Shown: positions 46,850 to 58,790, counted from the first letter of the stretch. The stretch: 64,000 bases of DNA from Reticulitermes speratus (GCA_021186555.1 JAJKFL010000003.1:37126908-37190907), one strand, 5' to 3'. The notes: generated by a model not told the origin, from the letters alone. A program made the numbers and translations.

Positions 46850-48520
46850 ATATTTGCATTCAATACAGAGTTAACAGCGTTAATTCTTATACATAAAGCC
46901 TTTAAGTTAAGAGTATTCTATGTCACAAAAGCTTCTACTTTGTAGATTGCAATGTTTGGAAAAAAATGTTGGGGCAATAAAGTATCAAAGCGCATTCCTC
47001 CGACAGTAACTGACATTCAGCGCGCTGGAATTTCTTAGAAGTTTCCTTGCTTGTATGACGTACTTTATCCTGGATCTTTTGAAAAATAAAGTACCACCGG
47101 CCGATACAATTTTATTTGATGCAAAAGTGTCGCTTGCAATGTTATGTTGACCTAAGCACTTCAGTTTCACTGATATCCCGCTATAAAATTTTGTAGCTTA
47201 CCTTGCGCTGACTTAAAGCGGAAGGTTTAAACCTGAAACTTTCGTCGTGAACACGAATACTGAAATGCAGATAATGCTGGATGTCCCCGTTATGCCATCA
47301 AATGCGATAGCACACTGTGAGGAATATAACTACCATGCAAATCTCAACAACAGTGTCGGATAAAAGTTTTCGTAAACATTACCACTTAGGATTAACGGGC
47401 GTTACCTAAGTGGGAGATAACATTTTTTCACAATTCTGCATATAAAGGCCGTATCTCTGTCCGGCCCTGCATTTTTCCCTAATAAAGTACGAGTGCACGC
47501 AAAGGCCGTGAGAAGTGGATTTCATAAAATGTTATTTTCATAAGGTCGATTAAACCGAAGTCCACTATATAACACTGAAAGCTAGTTACTCAAAAGTTTC
47601 TTTTTAGTTTGATATCAGGTGGCCTATGAAAATAAATATGGACTCTTCGCATGACGAAGCAGTTGGCTGTTGCCTTCCGGAAAACATACCGCTTCTCCAT
47701 TAGACATTTATTTGGTTAATAATGTCTAAGGACATAATCTCTGTTTGTTATGAGAACCAAACTCAATCCCAAATAAACCCTGCAGGCTAAATCCCATCTT
47801 AGTCAGTGTTGCAATATGCAATACACACAGTTACAAATGCCATATTCAGGGCCAACCAGTGAGGTTTATTGGGGGCTGAACAGACATGTAAAACAATCCT
47901 TTGAAGTTGATGCCAATGGTGAATGTTTCACATTAGACCTACATATAAAAACCCACAATTATGTAATTAATGAATTACACAATTTGGTTCATGAAAGAAT
48001 CAATTCGTATCCTGGTCAATTAACACGTTCGCGAATATCAGAGGAAATATTATATATTGTATTCATTTGTGACTGAACTGTAAAATGTGGTACATTTCAC
48101 GCGGACCAATAACAGAAACTCATCTGTAGAAGTCACATAATTGAAGCTATCTCTTTCACATTAGTGCACACATTTAGGCAAGCTGCTAATATGCTGTATT
48201 TTAGAAACGATTTATAGGGTATTGCTAATTCTGTGATAGCAAACCCCAAAGTTTCAACACTGCAAATATCAAAGCCTACCAACGGACACGATCCTGAATC
48301 AGTCTCACCCTCCTCCGATCTTCACAAACTCTCAGCTCAAAATCAGTCCTAATATTAATTTTACATCTCGTCGTCGGTTTCTCACTGAACTTCTGTATAC
48401 ATATTTAATAGAGAATCCCTCCTTTACAAAAGACAAACAAAAACGTAAGATAAAATTTATTAAGAGACACTGTAAAATAATGTTAACACTTCTCATATAC
48501 TTTAACAGTTTTGTTAGCTA
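46850..48520. other. AT-rich stretch, nothing recognised
   Basis: An 86-codon plus-strand frame at 47816-48076 has normal-looking amino acid use but no motif that I recognise and no visible splice context. Confidence 0.4.
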
Positions 48521-48525
48521 CTTGT

Positions 48526-48887
48526 AAATTACGAAGTAGGTTACAAAGTCGGTATCCTTAGATGCCCCCCAGACCCTATTACTTTGCTAAATATAGACCT
48601 TATTCACTTCCGTTTCCTGTGCATATACTGGGCATGTTATCCATTGATGAAATTTGAAGACAAAATATGTCGCGGCCCATAAGAAACTTAAATAATGTTA
48701 AACTCTCAAATCTTAAGTGTAAACTTTAAATTACGAAGTAGGTTACAAAGTCGGTATCCTTAGATGCCCCCCAGACCCTATTACTTTGCTAAATATAGAC
48801 CTTATTCACTTCCGTTTCCTGTGCATATACTGGGCATGTTATCCACGTGATGAAATTTGAAGACAAAATATGTCGCGGCCCATAAGA
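48526..48887. repeat. Recent 202-bp-period tandem duplication
   Basis: A 159-bp block at 48526-48684 is repeated at 48728-48887 almost without change. The main difference is CCATTGATG versus CCACGTGATG. The 43-bp linker appears once. Confidence 0.95.
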
Positions 48888-48889
48888 CA

Positions 48890-49780
48890 TATTGTCGCTC
48901 TAATATGCACATGATATATAAACATCGTCACAAATTTAAGGTATAATAACTTCTAAATTAATGAAAGTACATTTATTCTGATTGATTTCACAGACATAAA
49001 AGAAATAGGAGCTGTTTCCACAGTTTTCACACGGCATCTTTCGTTTCACGGACAATGTCAAACCGCGTGCATTAGCGCATGTCTGATGTGAGCATCGAAA
49101 TTGTATTTGCAGCCCTGTTAGTCAGCTCCTGAAAATAGTAACAGGACTGGCGTATACCATGTATTTCGAGCAGACCGGAAGGTTTAAATCTTGGGACCAC
49201 GACTGACAAGCGATTGGCCCGTCGCAACGAATCCATCGCAAGGCAAATTGGTAGAAAGCAAACGTTGCATAGTAAGAAGCCAGTATTAACTAGAACACGA
49301 TGTTCTGTTGCAATTCGTGAGCCTGAGGTAGCTCAAATTGTTCCAACAGGCATGCAACGTACCTTATCCTCTGAATTCACCATTTTGAAATAAAGGAAAA
49401 TTTAGCTCATACAAATATTTTCAGTACCATCTGGTGCCAACAAACAGAAACTACCAAATTAAATCTGTTAAAAATCACTGCATTCGATTAGAGTCACTGA
49501 TTTACGTTGTAAGGACTCTTTGTTTCATGATAATGTTTTATATACAAAGTTCAGCTGACCACTTTCCTACTTGTATCTTCTGAGGACAGTCTATTTAGCC
49601 CAGCTCGAGATGAGAATTAATTCTGAGTAATTGTATAATGTATACACGATTTGCTTAGGTGAAACTGCATATCACCACATGTTGGTGATGATGAGTGTTT
49701 GATCTTTCCCTCCAAAGTTACAGCAAAACACTTCTGTGTCAACTTTATGTAAATCATAGTACCCATGAACACGACATGCT
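48890..49780. other. AT-rich stretch, nothing recognised
   Basis: No coding or repeat signal recognised. Confidence 0.45.
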
Positions 49781-49791
49781 ACATATTAATT

Positions 49792-50075
49792 GGGCCGGGA
49801 TAGCTCAGTCTGTATAGCGACTCGCTACGAGCTGGACGGTCCGGGGATCGAATCCCGGTGGGGGCGAGATTTTCAGCATCCGTCAAGACCGGCCTTGGGG
49901 CCTACCCAGCCTCCTGTACAATGGGTACCGGGTCATTCCCGGGGGTAAAGCGGCCGGGGCGTGGCGTTAACCACCCACCCCCATCTAGCGCCGAGGTTAA
50001 AGAAAAAGTAGAGCTATACCTCTACTCCCCCTCTGGGCCTTCATGGCCTGTTCTAGGGTGATAGTTACCTTTTTT
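49792..50075 (+). mobile_element. SINE-B, full length with 11-bp TSD
   Basis: The head GGGCCGGGATAGCTCAGTC and B box GGGGATCGAATCCCGG are almost tRNA-perfect. The core and the TTACCTTTTTT tail are complete. It is flanked by ACATATTAATT (49781) and ACATGTTAATT (50076), 10 of 11 identical. It is the best-preserved SINE-B in the window and close to the likely family consensus. Confidence 0.93.
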
Positions 50076-50089
50076 ACATGTTAATTAAT

Positions 50090-51130
50090 TTTGAAGTTTC
50101 TGTGAAGGTACGTGAAAGGTGTTTTGATTGTCACTCGAGCTGCCACTAATTGACTGTCACTGAGAATTCTCGCCATGTGCATCGTCTGCTGTCAAGTGTA
50201 TTCTAACTGCGGCTATTTTTTTGTACCAACACAACGTAAACAGATTTTCATGTAACTAAGAATGTAGTCTTTTCCCTACAATTTCTTAATTACAATTTTA
50301 AGACGTGTTTATGTATTATAGTATTATATATAAACCTAATTTTGCTTTTACCAATACGGAATTTCATATTTTTGCAGAATACATTCAGCAAGCTGGGAGT
50401 CGAATCCTGTTCTTCATAATGAAACTTCGGCGAATGTTTAATGAAATATGAAACCCAAGCCATTCGTTTCGATAACACATATTTTAGAATTGTACTCCAA
50501 GTTTTGAGTTATATTATTAAATAAATATCTTTCCGAAATTTTCGTGGTAGACTTTCATGGGCAACATATACTCGCAAGTAAAGATTTTAGCCCGTGTAAA
50601 ATGCTTCGTTGCCAGGATGTTTTGAACAGATAGGGAAATTTCTTGTTATTCATTCCTGAGTTTTTTAACGACACTTTCTGTTGCTAGGATTATATAGAGT
50701 CAAATTGCAGGATGATTGGTGAATAATTAATAGAAGGAAAAGTTGAAGGAAGCGACCGTGACATGATGTCCCTTTACGTGCCTGGAGGGACTGAAGAAAA
50801 TAACGAAAAGCTAAGGATAACTTTCTGGCTCGAGATTTGGAAACTACACCACCTGCACTGGAGACATTTCAGTTGTCAGTTGTCTGAAATTAATAGTAAA
50901 GAGGAAAGTGGTGTGCTCAATACTCCTGCGATGTACGTTTGTAATTTCTCGCAATAAAAGTATGTAATTGAGGGGCCTCTCGTTATTGTCCTTTACCGTT
51001 AGCTTCTCTGGTTATTTTATACCGAATTTATTGCGTGCTTTGCTTCTTAAAAGGGAAGAGAGATTTTTGAACAGAAATCATGCAGCCGAATTTCTTATTG
51101 CACAGATGTTATTTTATTTCAACCTTTTGA
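50090..51130. other. AT-rich stretch, nothing recognised
   Basis: Short open frames at 50763 and 50968 without recognisable motifs. Confidence 0.4.
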
Positions 51131-51137
51131 GCAACCA

Positions 51138-51486
51138 CAGACACTCCCTGACTTACGCAATTTCAGACTCACGCAATTTTAAAAAAGGAAAAAATATGCA
51201 GTTATGGCATTTTTGAAACGGATTCCGAATTTTTCCTTGCGTGAATGAAAGGGTAGTGAGAGGAAGGTGGCGGAAGGAAACTGTTGGGCGTAAACATAGG
51301 GGTGAAGCGAACATGCTGCTGCCGATCAGGTTCCATTATTTTGGGAGTATGGATTTCAGCTGGGCTGTCTTGTCGATACATATGGGGCATAGTTGACCAT
51401 ATGTGTACTGAATTTCGACATGCGCAAAATTAGACTTGCGCCGGACTTTCCGGAACGCAACTATTGCGTAAGTTGGGGAGTGTCTG
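51138..51486. mobile_element. pogo/Tigger-type MITE, 349 bp, with ~24-bp TIRs
   Basis: The left end CAGACACTCCCTGACTTACG and the right end (read on the minus strand) CAGACACTCCCCAACTTACG are inverted repeats, identical at about 22 of the first 24 positions. CAG ends and a TA target are typical of pogo/Tigger elements: TA follows the right end at 51487-51488, and the left flank has CA. The interior is non-coding, so it would need a transposase in trans. Its ends differ from those of the relic at 19.9-22.0 kb, so it belongs to another family. Confidence 0.8.
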
Positions 51487-51630
51487 TACCTCTTAAGCAG
51501 AAATTATATATGCATTAAATTTGTTTTGTATAACCTAAAAATCTCACATCGTCACCATGTTTCTAGTTGTTGACCAACAAACATTTTATAGACAATATGC
51601 AGATATCAATGTAGTCATGATGCATCACGT

Positions 51631-51672
51631 GCTCCCTGAAGATGGCGTATTGACACCGAAACATGTCGGAGC
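51631..51672 (+). ncRNA. Hammerhead-ribozyme-like motif, best copy
   Basis: Order of parts: GCTCC (51631-51635), CTGAAGA core (51636-51642), hairpin TGGCGTATTGACACC, GAAAC (51658-51662), ATGT, C (51667, the place of the cleavage base), and GGAGC (51668-51672). GCTCC and GGAGC pair perfectly as helix I. ACATGT is a palindrome, as in short helix III hammerheads proposed to act as dimers. The hairpin arms GGCGT and ACACC pair with one mismatch. An extra T between the core GA and stem II departs from the canonical fold, and activity is unproven. Confidence 0.4.
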
Positions 51673-51679
51673 GATGTAA

Positions 51680-53680
51680 GAGTATGTAACATTCATATGT
51701 GAATAGTATTGTGCATTTAGTTGGTTCAATAAATTGACTTCATTGACCAGAACAATGCACGAAATGAACAACCTTAAAATATGTAGATATGGTTACGCTC
51801 TATATCAGTATCGCATTTTACTTGTATGACTCCGGCGGTTAATAATTATGGCTATTAAATCTTTAAATTAAGGAAAATGTTCACACTGCCACCGTGTTGT
51901 CATTAAATTCTTCAGGAAGATTACCATAAGAAAAGTTTTATACTTTCCAAGGTCATTGTCCTACGTAATTTCAGTATATAAAAGCAGGTTCTCCGACCCC
52001 GCAAGTTCGTACGTCCAGCATGCCGAGTTTTTACTAATTGGATTGAATGGAAAATTACGACTGGGATGTATTACAATGGTTGACTTTGGTATCAAGTTTT
52101 GGGAAAATTAGTCAGTTGGTTAAAAATTGAAGTAGGGCTACATACGTAGACCACACTGTGACGTCAGAAGCCCATTTCTTTCAATTTCGGAGGAAATGTG
52201 TGATAAATGATAAAAAGTAAGATTTTAATATGACGCAGCTGCCTGCATGTGAATCCCCGTTTTAGCTCTTGAAGGATTTGACCGGAAGCTGCTCTTCGTG
52301 TAAGTTTCTTCTCCCTGTTGTATTAGTGAAATCAAAATTTACTATTTTCCTGAAGACTTGTGCAGACGCCATTAAGTTTCTTTCCTCAGTACGTAACAAT
52401 CCAACCATATTTAATTTGACATGAGCAGACGCTGACTGGAGGCCCGGAAACTTACTGACTTCCTTATTGCTTCCAGTTTTCATTCGCTTTAGCCTTTCAC
52501 AGTGGCTCGTGATCCATGTGCAAGTTCACACCGTTGCGTATAAATCACACGTAATTGCGAGCAGTGTAGCGTGGTGCCGGTGCTTGTCAGAACAGATTCT
52601 TGTACAGTCACCATACAGTGACGTTATTGGGGCTTGCGACGATACTTGTAGCCATGCTGTTTGGAAAGTACTCGTATTATTATTCAATGTTGACACGCCC
52701 ATGAAATTAGAAAGAGACCTTTCATTTCTTACTTATATTTAATACGAGGAGAAGGTTTTTTGCATATAGTAATGTAAAAGCAACATTTTAGGGCAATTTA
52801 ACGGTATTATTTGGTGTTTTTTTCAATACAACAATACGTTGAACTTAGGTCTTTAATCTACATTACAAACCATGCACACAAAAAGAATTTGAACTCCATC
52901 TATATGAAGCCTGAAAAGTACTAGAAATATCTGAATGTCTGTTAAGGGAAGATAAATGTGTGTACACACACATACGCTCGAAAGTAATTTAATTTTGGCC
53001 CTTAAGCAAAGCGGTTGTTGTAGTGCTGAAACAAAATTGAAACAGGCTGCCAATTGTTGTTGAAGGTGTCCGTTTACCACACACAGCTCTACTTAAATTT
53101 TCATGCTTTCTTGCGGACAAGTAGAACGTTATAATGAAAGTAAGAAGTGTATGTTTGTGGACAGGCAGACTGAATAATAGGTGCCTTTAGATTATTTTCC
53201 GAAATTTAGGCAAAATGAGCTGCAGGTTTGATCGAATGGTACGGTATTGCGACAGGAAATCTTTTATGACATACACGTTTAAAATAGCAAATTACATAAA
53301 ACTGATTGTTCTTTCAACAACTGATGATGTATCCAATCAATAAATCCTGTTACGAAATTTCTATTTTCGGTAACATAACAATAAATGCTTTTCATTAAAC
53401 TTTTTTTTTTTAGATTTCTTAGTCAAATGTAACTATATTTTCCAGTGACTTCCATATGGAATGGCTGAAAAAGATTAATATGCACTATATTATCAGCGTA
53501 CACAAATGGATAACTTAAATGAGCAAACCATGCAGCACGCATCGAGGAGATGAGAAATTTATAAAAGTTATTCGGAAATTATAAGAAATAAACCGTTTGA
53601 GAGAGCTATGCGTAGATGGGACAACAATATTAAAATAGGTCTTGAATAAGTAGTTGTAAATTGAATTAATTTCCTTCAGG
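51680..53680. other. AT-rich stretch, nothing recognised
   Basis: A 91-codon plus-strand frame at 52467-52742 lacks recognisable motifs. TTCAATAAATTGAC lies about 65 bp downstream of the hammerhead-like motif. Confidence 0.4.
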
Positions 53681-53689
53681 AAGGAGACC

Positions 53690-53835
53690 GTTGACCCACT
53701 TTTGTCGTGGAGACGGTAATAAACTTTCCGGTTCCATGAACGGCGGGGAATTTCTTGACCAGCTGAGCGACAATAATCGTCTTAGAAGTGACTGAATTAT
53801 GCTGTATGAAGTCAGACATACAAGTAGGTAGGCCT
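53690..53835 (-). repeat. Fragment of an insect dispersed repeat (peptide signature)
   Basis: The minus strand reads FIQHNSVTSKT, then IIVAQLVKKFPAVHGTGKFI, then TVSTTKVGQRSPS. I associate the pattern LIQ-NSV-S-TIIVAQLVKKFPAFYGT--FITVFT with repeat-derived predictions in many insect genomes. The element class is not known to me. It is truncated on both sides. Confidence 0.45.
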
Positions 53836-53839
53836 ATAT

Positions 53840-55160
53840 GTGCATAATACGAAGACACGTACTCGACACAGCCAACATAATCAATTACTACTATGATCCT
53901 GTTGAAGATCGCTTTAATACCTAACGCCTTGAGTAATTTATCTCTTTTATTTTACAGGTAAGTCTCTCTACAAATCTACCACTTAAATGAATCGCTTTGC
54001 TGAACGATGGATGCGAGGCGCAATGTAGTTTCGTAAGTAGACCCTGTATGTTTAAAGTAGCACGTATCAATAAATTTAGAATACAATAAGTATATATCCT
54101 ACTGTCAGGTAAGGTGCTGTGGTTTGCTTCGATGTCGCCGTGTTTATTATTACATAGCAGTGGTTGAAGACTATTGTTTCCGTGGAAGTAATGGCTTGTT
54201 ATTTGGTACTTAGTTACGAACATTTCGAATAAATCAGATGCTTCCATTTCGCTGTTAGAGTAATCTGCGCGAGCAAGGTTAGCTTCTTGAAATAACTTAC
54301 ATTAATTTAGAGTAGCATTTAAACAGTTTTCTAGCGCAAGGTATATAACTTCTTTGTATACGATTCTGAGCTATTACTGCTGATGTAGCATAAAAGTTCT
54401 CTTTTCTACTCATAAATCTTAACTTTAAATAGGAAAGGAAATGCAGCACTTTCCCTACAGAGTAAGATTTTCGAAGACTATACAAGTCAATCATTCGATT
54501 GTTAGACTCCCTACCACGTCCACAAACGTTTGTGAAGCAAGCAGTTTCTTTTTTCATAGTTTAAGTTCGTATAGATAGAGAGAGCTGTGTCATCAGGTCC
54601 CTGAAGTCGGAAAGCAATAAAAAGTACCTTGCGTCTCCAAAAGATCTTCCACCCGCCTGGCGCTTTAGTACAGCTAGGTTGCTGCATCGTGATCCCTGCA
54701 CTTTGCTGGCACATGTAGCTTCCAAAATCTTTTTACCCTACTGTAAATATGGCCGCTTTATTTGCTGTACGTCTGAGCTATTTGTACTGATAGTTATGTG
54801 ATAATATCAATAAATTAAGGTGTAAAACAGGGATGTTTATTTCATCTGCTCTTTCAATTATGTGCACTGATGATGCTCTTCGAAAATTGTGTCAGTATAA
54901 TTATCTAAATACTTTGATGTAGATGACATTGTCATACAAGCTACATACCTTTTTGTTGTATAGGCTTCTGACTGGGGTATATCACATCCGAATTCATTGA
55001 CTGTGGACACGGATATGTGTCAAATTAGTCAATACAACATATTTCAGTAAAAATTTTGAAAATATGTCTATGAAGATGTCACTGTTATGGAAATTTGACT
55101 ATAATCCGTGTTTAATCACAATGTAAACAATTACTATGTAGTGACGTTTGTTTTGGAAGA
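53840..55160. other. AT-rich stretch, nothing recognised
   Basis: A 108-codon minus-strand frame at 53921-54247 shows no motif that I recognise. Confidence 0.4.
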
Positions 55161-55208
55161 AGCAAGCCTGAAGACAGGGACCGATCGTGTCCGCGAAACG
55201 TAGTGTGC
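55161..55208 (+). other. Hammerhead-like motif with paired flanks
   Basis: AGCAAGC (55161-55167), CTGAAGA (55168-55174), a GGAC/GTCC hairpin, GAAAC (55195-55199), GTA, then GTGTGCT (55202-55208). AGCAAGC and GTGTGCT pair at six of seven positions. ACGT is the palindromic helix III and A the cleavage-site base. Two unpaired bases sit on each side of stem II, unlike a canonical hammerhead. Confidence 0.4.
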
Positions 55209-55214
55209 TAAATT

Positions 55215-56510
55215 TCAGTACATACTTAATAAATTTATAACCAACTGATACACAATTGAAAAACATTTATTAATTCATAAAGATGCACGGTGATACTGAT
55301 ATGGAATTCAGTACATACGTTGGAAAAAGTCCATACAGTCAATAAGTTCAGATCTTTATATCTACTGATAATTGGATTCTGTCCTTTTGATGTAAAAACA
55401 GGAGTTCTGAGAGATAACTATAAATTGTGCAATATAATTAATGAAAGAACATGATTTTTTATATCTCAAACAAATTAAGTTGCATTCGGAGGAAGATAAT
55501 TATAAGAAGAAAGGGTTTTAATAATAAAATATCTTAACAAGTGAGAAATTGCCATCGTGTAGAATACAGGCCATGAAGAAGACAATTATATAATTGTAAA
55601 GCAAATATATTTCTACCACACATCAGGCCTAACAGAGAAATACTAACAGAAGCCCTCACCAGAAACATAGAGTAATTAATAGCCTTATATATATGTATAT
55701 GTGTATGGTGGATTTTAATGAAAAAACATGCAATGTATATATGGAGACGGCAGAATTAATTTTCTCGGAGAGACCTGAGGATACATAATGACGTTTCGTA
55801 AGTATAAGGACGACGTTGAAGGAGCAAGGTTAGCAACACAACATGCAATAATATAATACTAACACAAGAAATTACTAGAAAATTTCGACATATGCCTGCA
55901 CAGCACATCCCAATTCTGCGAAGCCTATGCCTATTGGCTGCACATACAGTATTATATTAGATCCAGTCCATTGTCACTAATGTTAAAATAGTTAACAGTG
56001 TAAATTAAATAACAATTCCCTGCGGTCCTGTCTATTAATCTGATTCGATTATTAATGACTATCCAATTAGTTTGATAAAAATTTGAAAGCTGAAATTACA
56101 AGAAAGAATTTGTCGATATATCTCAAAGTAAGTTTTAGGAAAGTTTCTAACAATAATCACGACGACAGCATCTCTGTTAAAGTTGTTGAGTTGCATCTCA
56201 TTGTAACTCAAAAATTGCCTCCACAATAAAAAACCAAACGTTAAAGCGTAATTTACATCTGCGGTTTTCTTTCCGTGGTATTTTTTAAACCTCTCCTCCA
56301 TGCAATTAGTTAGTTAGTTCGTTTGTTTTTAGCTATTCAATTAATTAGTCTCTTTGGTCGCTATGTATTTAAATACTGTATTTGGATAATGTTACTTTTT
56401 GCTTAATTATCGATTCACGTATGAAGATACTGCACAAACCTCAGCCGCGCTCCTTGTCTTTTTTTCCATTTGGAGACCACAGGTTCATTATGAAGGCCAG
56501 ATTTTTATTT
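55215..56510. other. AT-rich stretch, nothing recognised
   Basis: No coding or repeat signal recognised before the 40-bp array. Confidence 0.45.
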
Positions 56511-56517
56511 TACACGC

Positions 56518-57000
56518 GTTCGCATCTCTACGGAACGCCAATAAACACTGTTATGTCCGTTCGCATCTCCACGGAACGCCAATAAACACTGTTATGTCCG
56601 TTCGCATCTCTACGGAACGCCAATAAACCTGTTATGTCCGTTCGCATCTCTACGGAACGCCAATAAACCTGTTATGTCCGTTCGCATCTCTACGGAACGC
56701 CAATAAACACTGTTATGTCCGTTCGCATCTCTACGGAACGCCAATAAACCTGTTATGTCCGTTCGCATCTCTATGGAACGCCAATAAACCTGTTATGTCC
56801 GTTCGCATCTCTACGGAACGCCAATAAACCTGTTATGTCCGTTCGCATCTCTACGGAACGCCAATAAACCTGTTATGTCCGTTCGCATCTCTACGGAACG
56901 CCAATAAACCTGTTATGTCCGTTCGCATCTCTACGGAACGCCAATAAACCTGTTATGTCCGTTCGCATCTCTACGGAACGCCAATAAACCTGTTATGTCG
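56518..57000. repeat. 40-41-bp tandem array, 12 copies, AATAAA in each
   Basis: Twelve nearly identical units of GTTCGCATCTCTACGGAACG followed by CCAATAAACCTGTTATGTCC. Units 1, 2 and 5 are 41 bp (AAACACTG in place of AAACCTG), and the rest are 40 bp. Each unit carries the poly(A) hexamer AATAAA followed by a GT-rich stretch. Homogeneity suggests recent expansion or gene conversion. Confidence 0.97.
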
Positions 57001-57122
57001 GTTCATCCGTCTGTAAAATTGAAAACTCGAGAGCCACAGGACGGATTTTCATGAAGTTTGAAATTTTTGGAAACTTACGAAGTATTGTTGATTAAAATCG
57101 GACAAAAATAAAGGACCATTGC

Positions 57123-57162
57123 CTGGAGAACAATGCGCACTTCTGCGCGCATTGTTCTCCAG
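57123..57162. repeat. Perfect 16-bp-stem hairpin
   Basis: CTGGAGAACAATGCGC (57123-57138) and GCGCATTGTTCTCCAG (57147-57162) are perfect inverted repeats around the 8-base loop ACTTCTGC. No terminator-like T run or MITE-like flanking repeat is visible. Confidence 0.95.
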
Positions 57163-57297
57163 TGTCACTCGCTAAATATGTTTCGAAGAGAATGTTGTTG
57201 TAGAGGACAATGACACATATTTCTGTGCCCAGTGCTTTCCTCCATAAGTCTGACCGTTTCCTAAGTAGATGGAGAAAATTAATGTTATGTTTATATT

Positions 57298-57352
57298 CAT
57301 CTAGTGCCATGGTTAAGAATGAGTGCGGTAATACCTCCACTTCGCCATACGC
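57298..57352 (+). mobile_element. SINE-B core fragment
   Basis: TCATCTAGTGCCATGGTTAA, then GGTAATACCTCCACTTCGCC, follow CCATCTAGCGCCGAGGTTAA and GAGCTATACCTCTACTCCCC of SINE-B in the same order. No tRNA-like head is nearby, so this is a core-only fragment or belongs to another family using the same core. Confidence 0.45.
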
Positions 57353-57359
57353 GATCATG

Positions 57360-58790
57360 ACCCACACAGGGGCAGATTTACCTTGATGTTTGTATATATG
57401 TATACAAGCATACAGTATCATTCAGGATTTAATAAGCAGTGAATTGTTGCATCGGTTTTCAATGAGGAAATAATTATTTATTCAACTGATAATAGACATG
57501 ATTTCAAGCCTGACACGTTTGTTGTGAAAAGGATAGAAATAAAAATTTCAAATCACCGAATTTGTGTTTTGCGTGAAATAATCGGTTTTACGCCCTTTGC
57601 AAGAGAACATGGAAAGCTGGCGTTAACGAATCGAAAATGTAGAGGCCGTAATAATACAAAAGTCAGAATGTTTGTGGCATTCGCGTGCATTTCTCAGCTA
57701 GTTATTTTCCAGTCTCTCTGAGACGTTCAATGCAGCTCGGTTGTTCCTCAGTATTTCACAAACATGATTTCCTCTTCCATTACATTCGCCGCTGAAATGA
57801 CAATACACTAAAACTATGAATATGTAAATCACAAAACTGGAATACCTATTCACCTCTCGTAGTCTGAAAATACAACTGAAAATAAGACACTCTCTGTCTC
57901 TTGCAAGAGACACAACATCCTTCGTCTCTGTTTTAAGTTGCAAACGGTTCCCGTGAGACGTGCTGAGCACAGAGTCATAAGACTAACAAACGTGACAATA
58001 ACCGTCTTCCCATGTGGATCACATTTTATATCGAATTGTGTTGAAAAATTCATGCTTCAGATCCAGCCACAAATTTATTCGCAAGTGTGTTATTTCCTCC
58101 ATATTCCGAACCCCCAACGCCCCCCCCCCCAAATGAAATACAGTATGTTTGATATCGAAAACTGATGACAATATAGTAGCTTCAAGTGATACGGAACAGT
58201 TGCTTTGGTTGAAGGTATGACAAAAAAGTCATATATTCCAGTGTTTGCAAGGCGAGTATGTTTCATGAAACAACACGGTGTAAGCAGTTCTAATGTTTAC
58301 AGTTTTTCCGTTTAATAAGGACGTACAGAATTCGATAACCAGGATCAAGAACGTCTATCACAATATATTCAGGACAGAATTTTACGCGTTTTGATCCGAT
58401 TTAATTCTATGACATATTTTTTCAGTAACGGAATAACCGACCCTTCACGTACCGCACAGTTTCGTATTATCCACTGTGTGTTTCAATACGTGTATTGATA
58501 CCGGGTTTTAGTAGATTATGAAAGTACTATACAAAACACATATTCAGGCTGTCCTCGTCTTTCTTATTTATAATTTATTTTTCATGGTTTGTAGTAAAAA
58601 TATTTAAATGATGACTATATTTTACCGCACAATTAAAACTGCTTGTCATAAACTGTAATATTACTGTGATGATATATATTTTCGAGCTTAAACCCTCTCA
58701 TACACTTGAAAATGATTGTCGGGTAAAAGAGATCAAATACAACCCACGTATCTTTTATTAATTTATTATATATTTTTACACTTCATAGTG
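57360..58790. other. AT-rich stretch, nothing recognised
   Basis: A run of C lies near 58120. Short open frames only. Confidence 0.45.

Noticed and set aside
53921..54247. A possible host exon (108 codons)
   Set aside because: No motif, no convincing splice sites and ordinary AT-rich composition. Open frames of this size are expected by chance in 64 kb.
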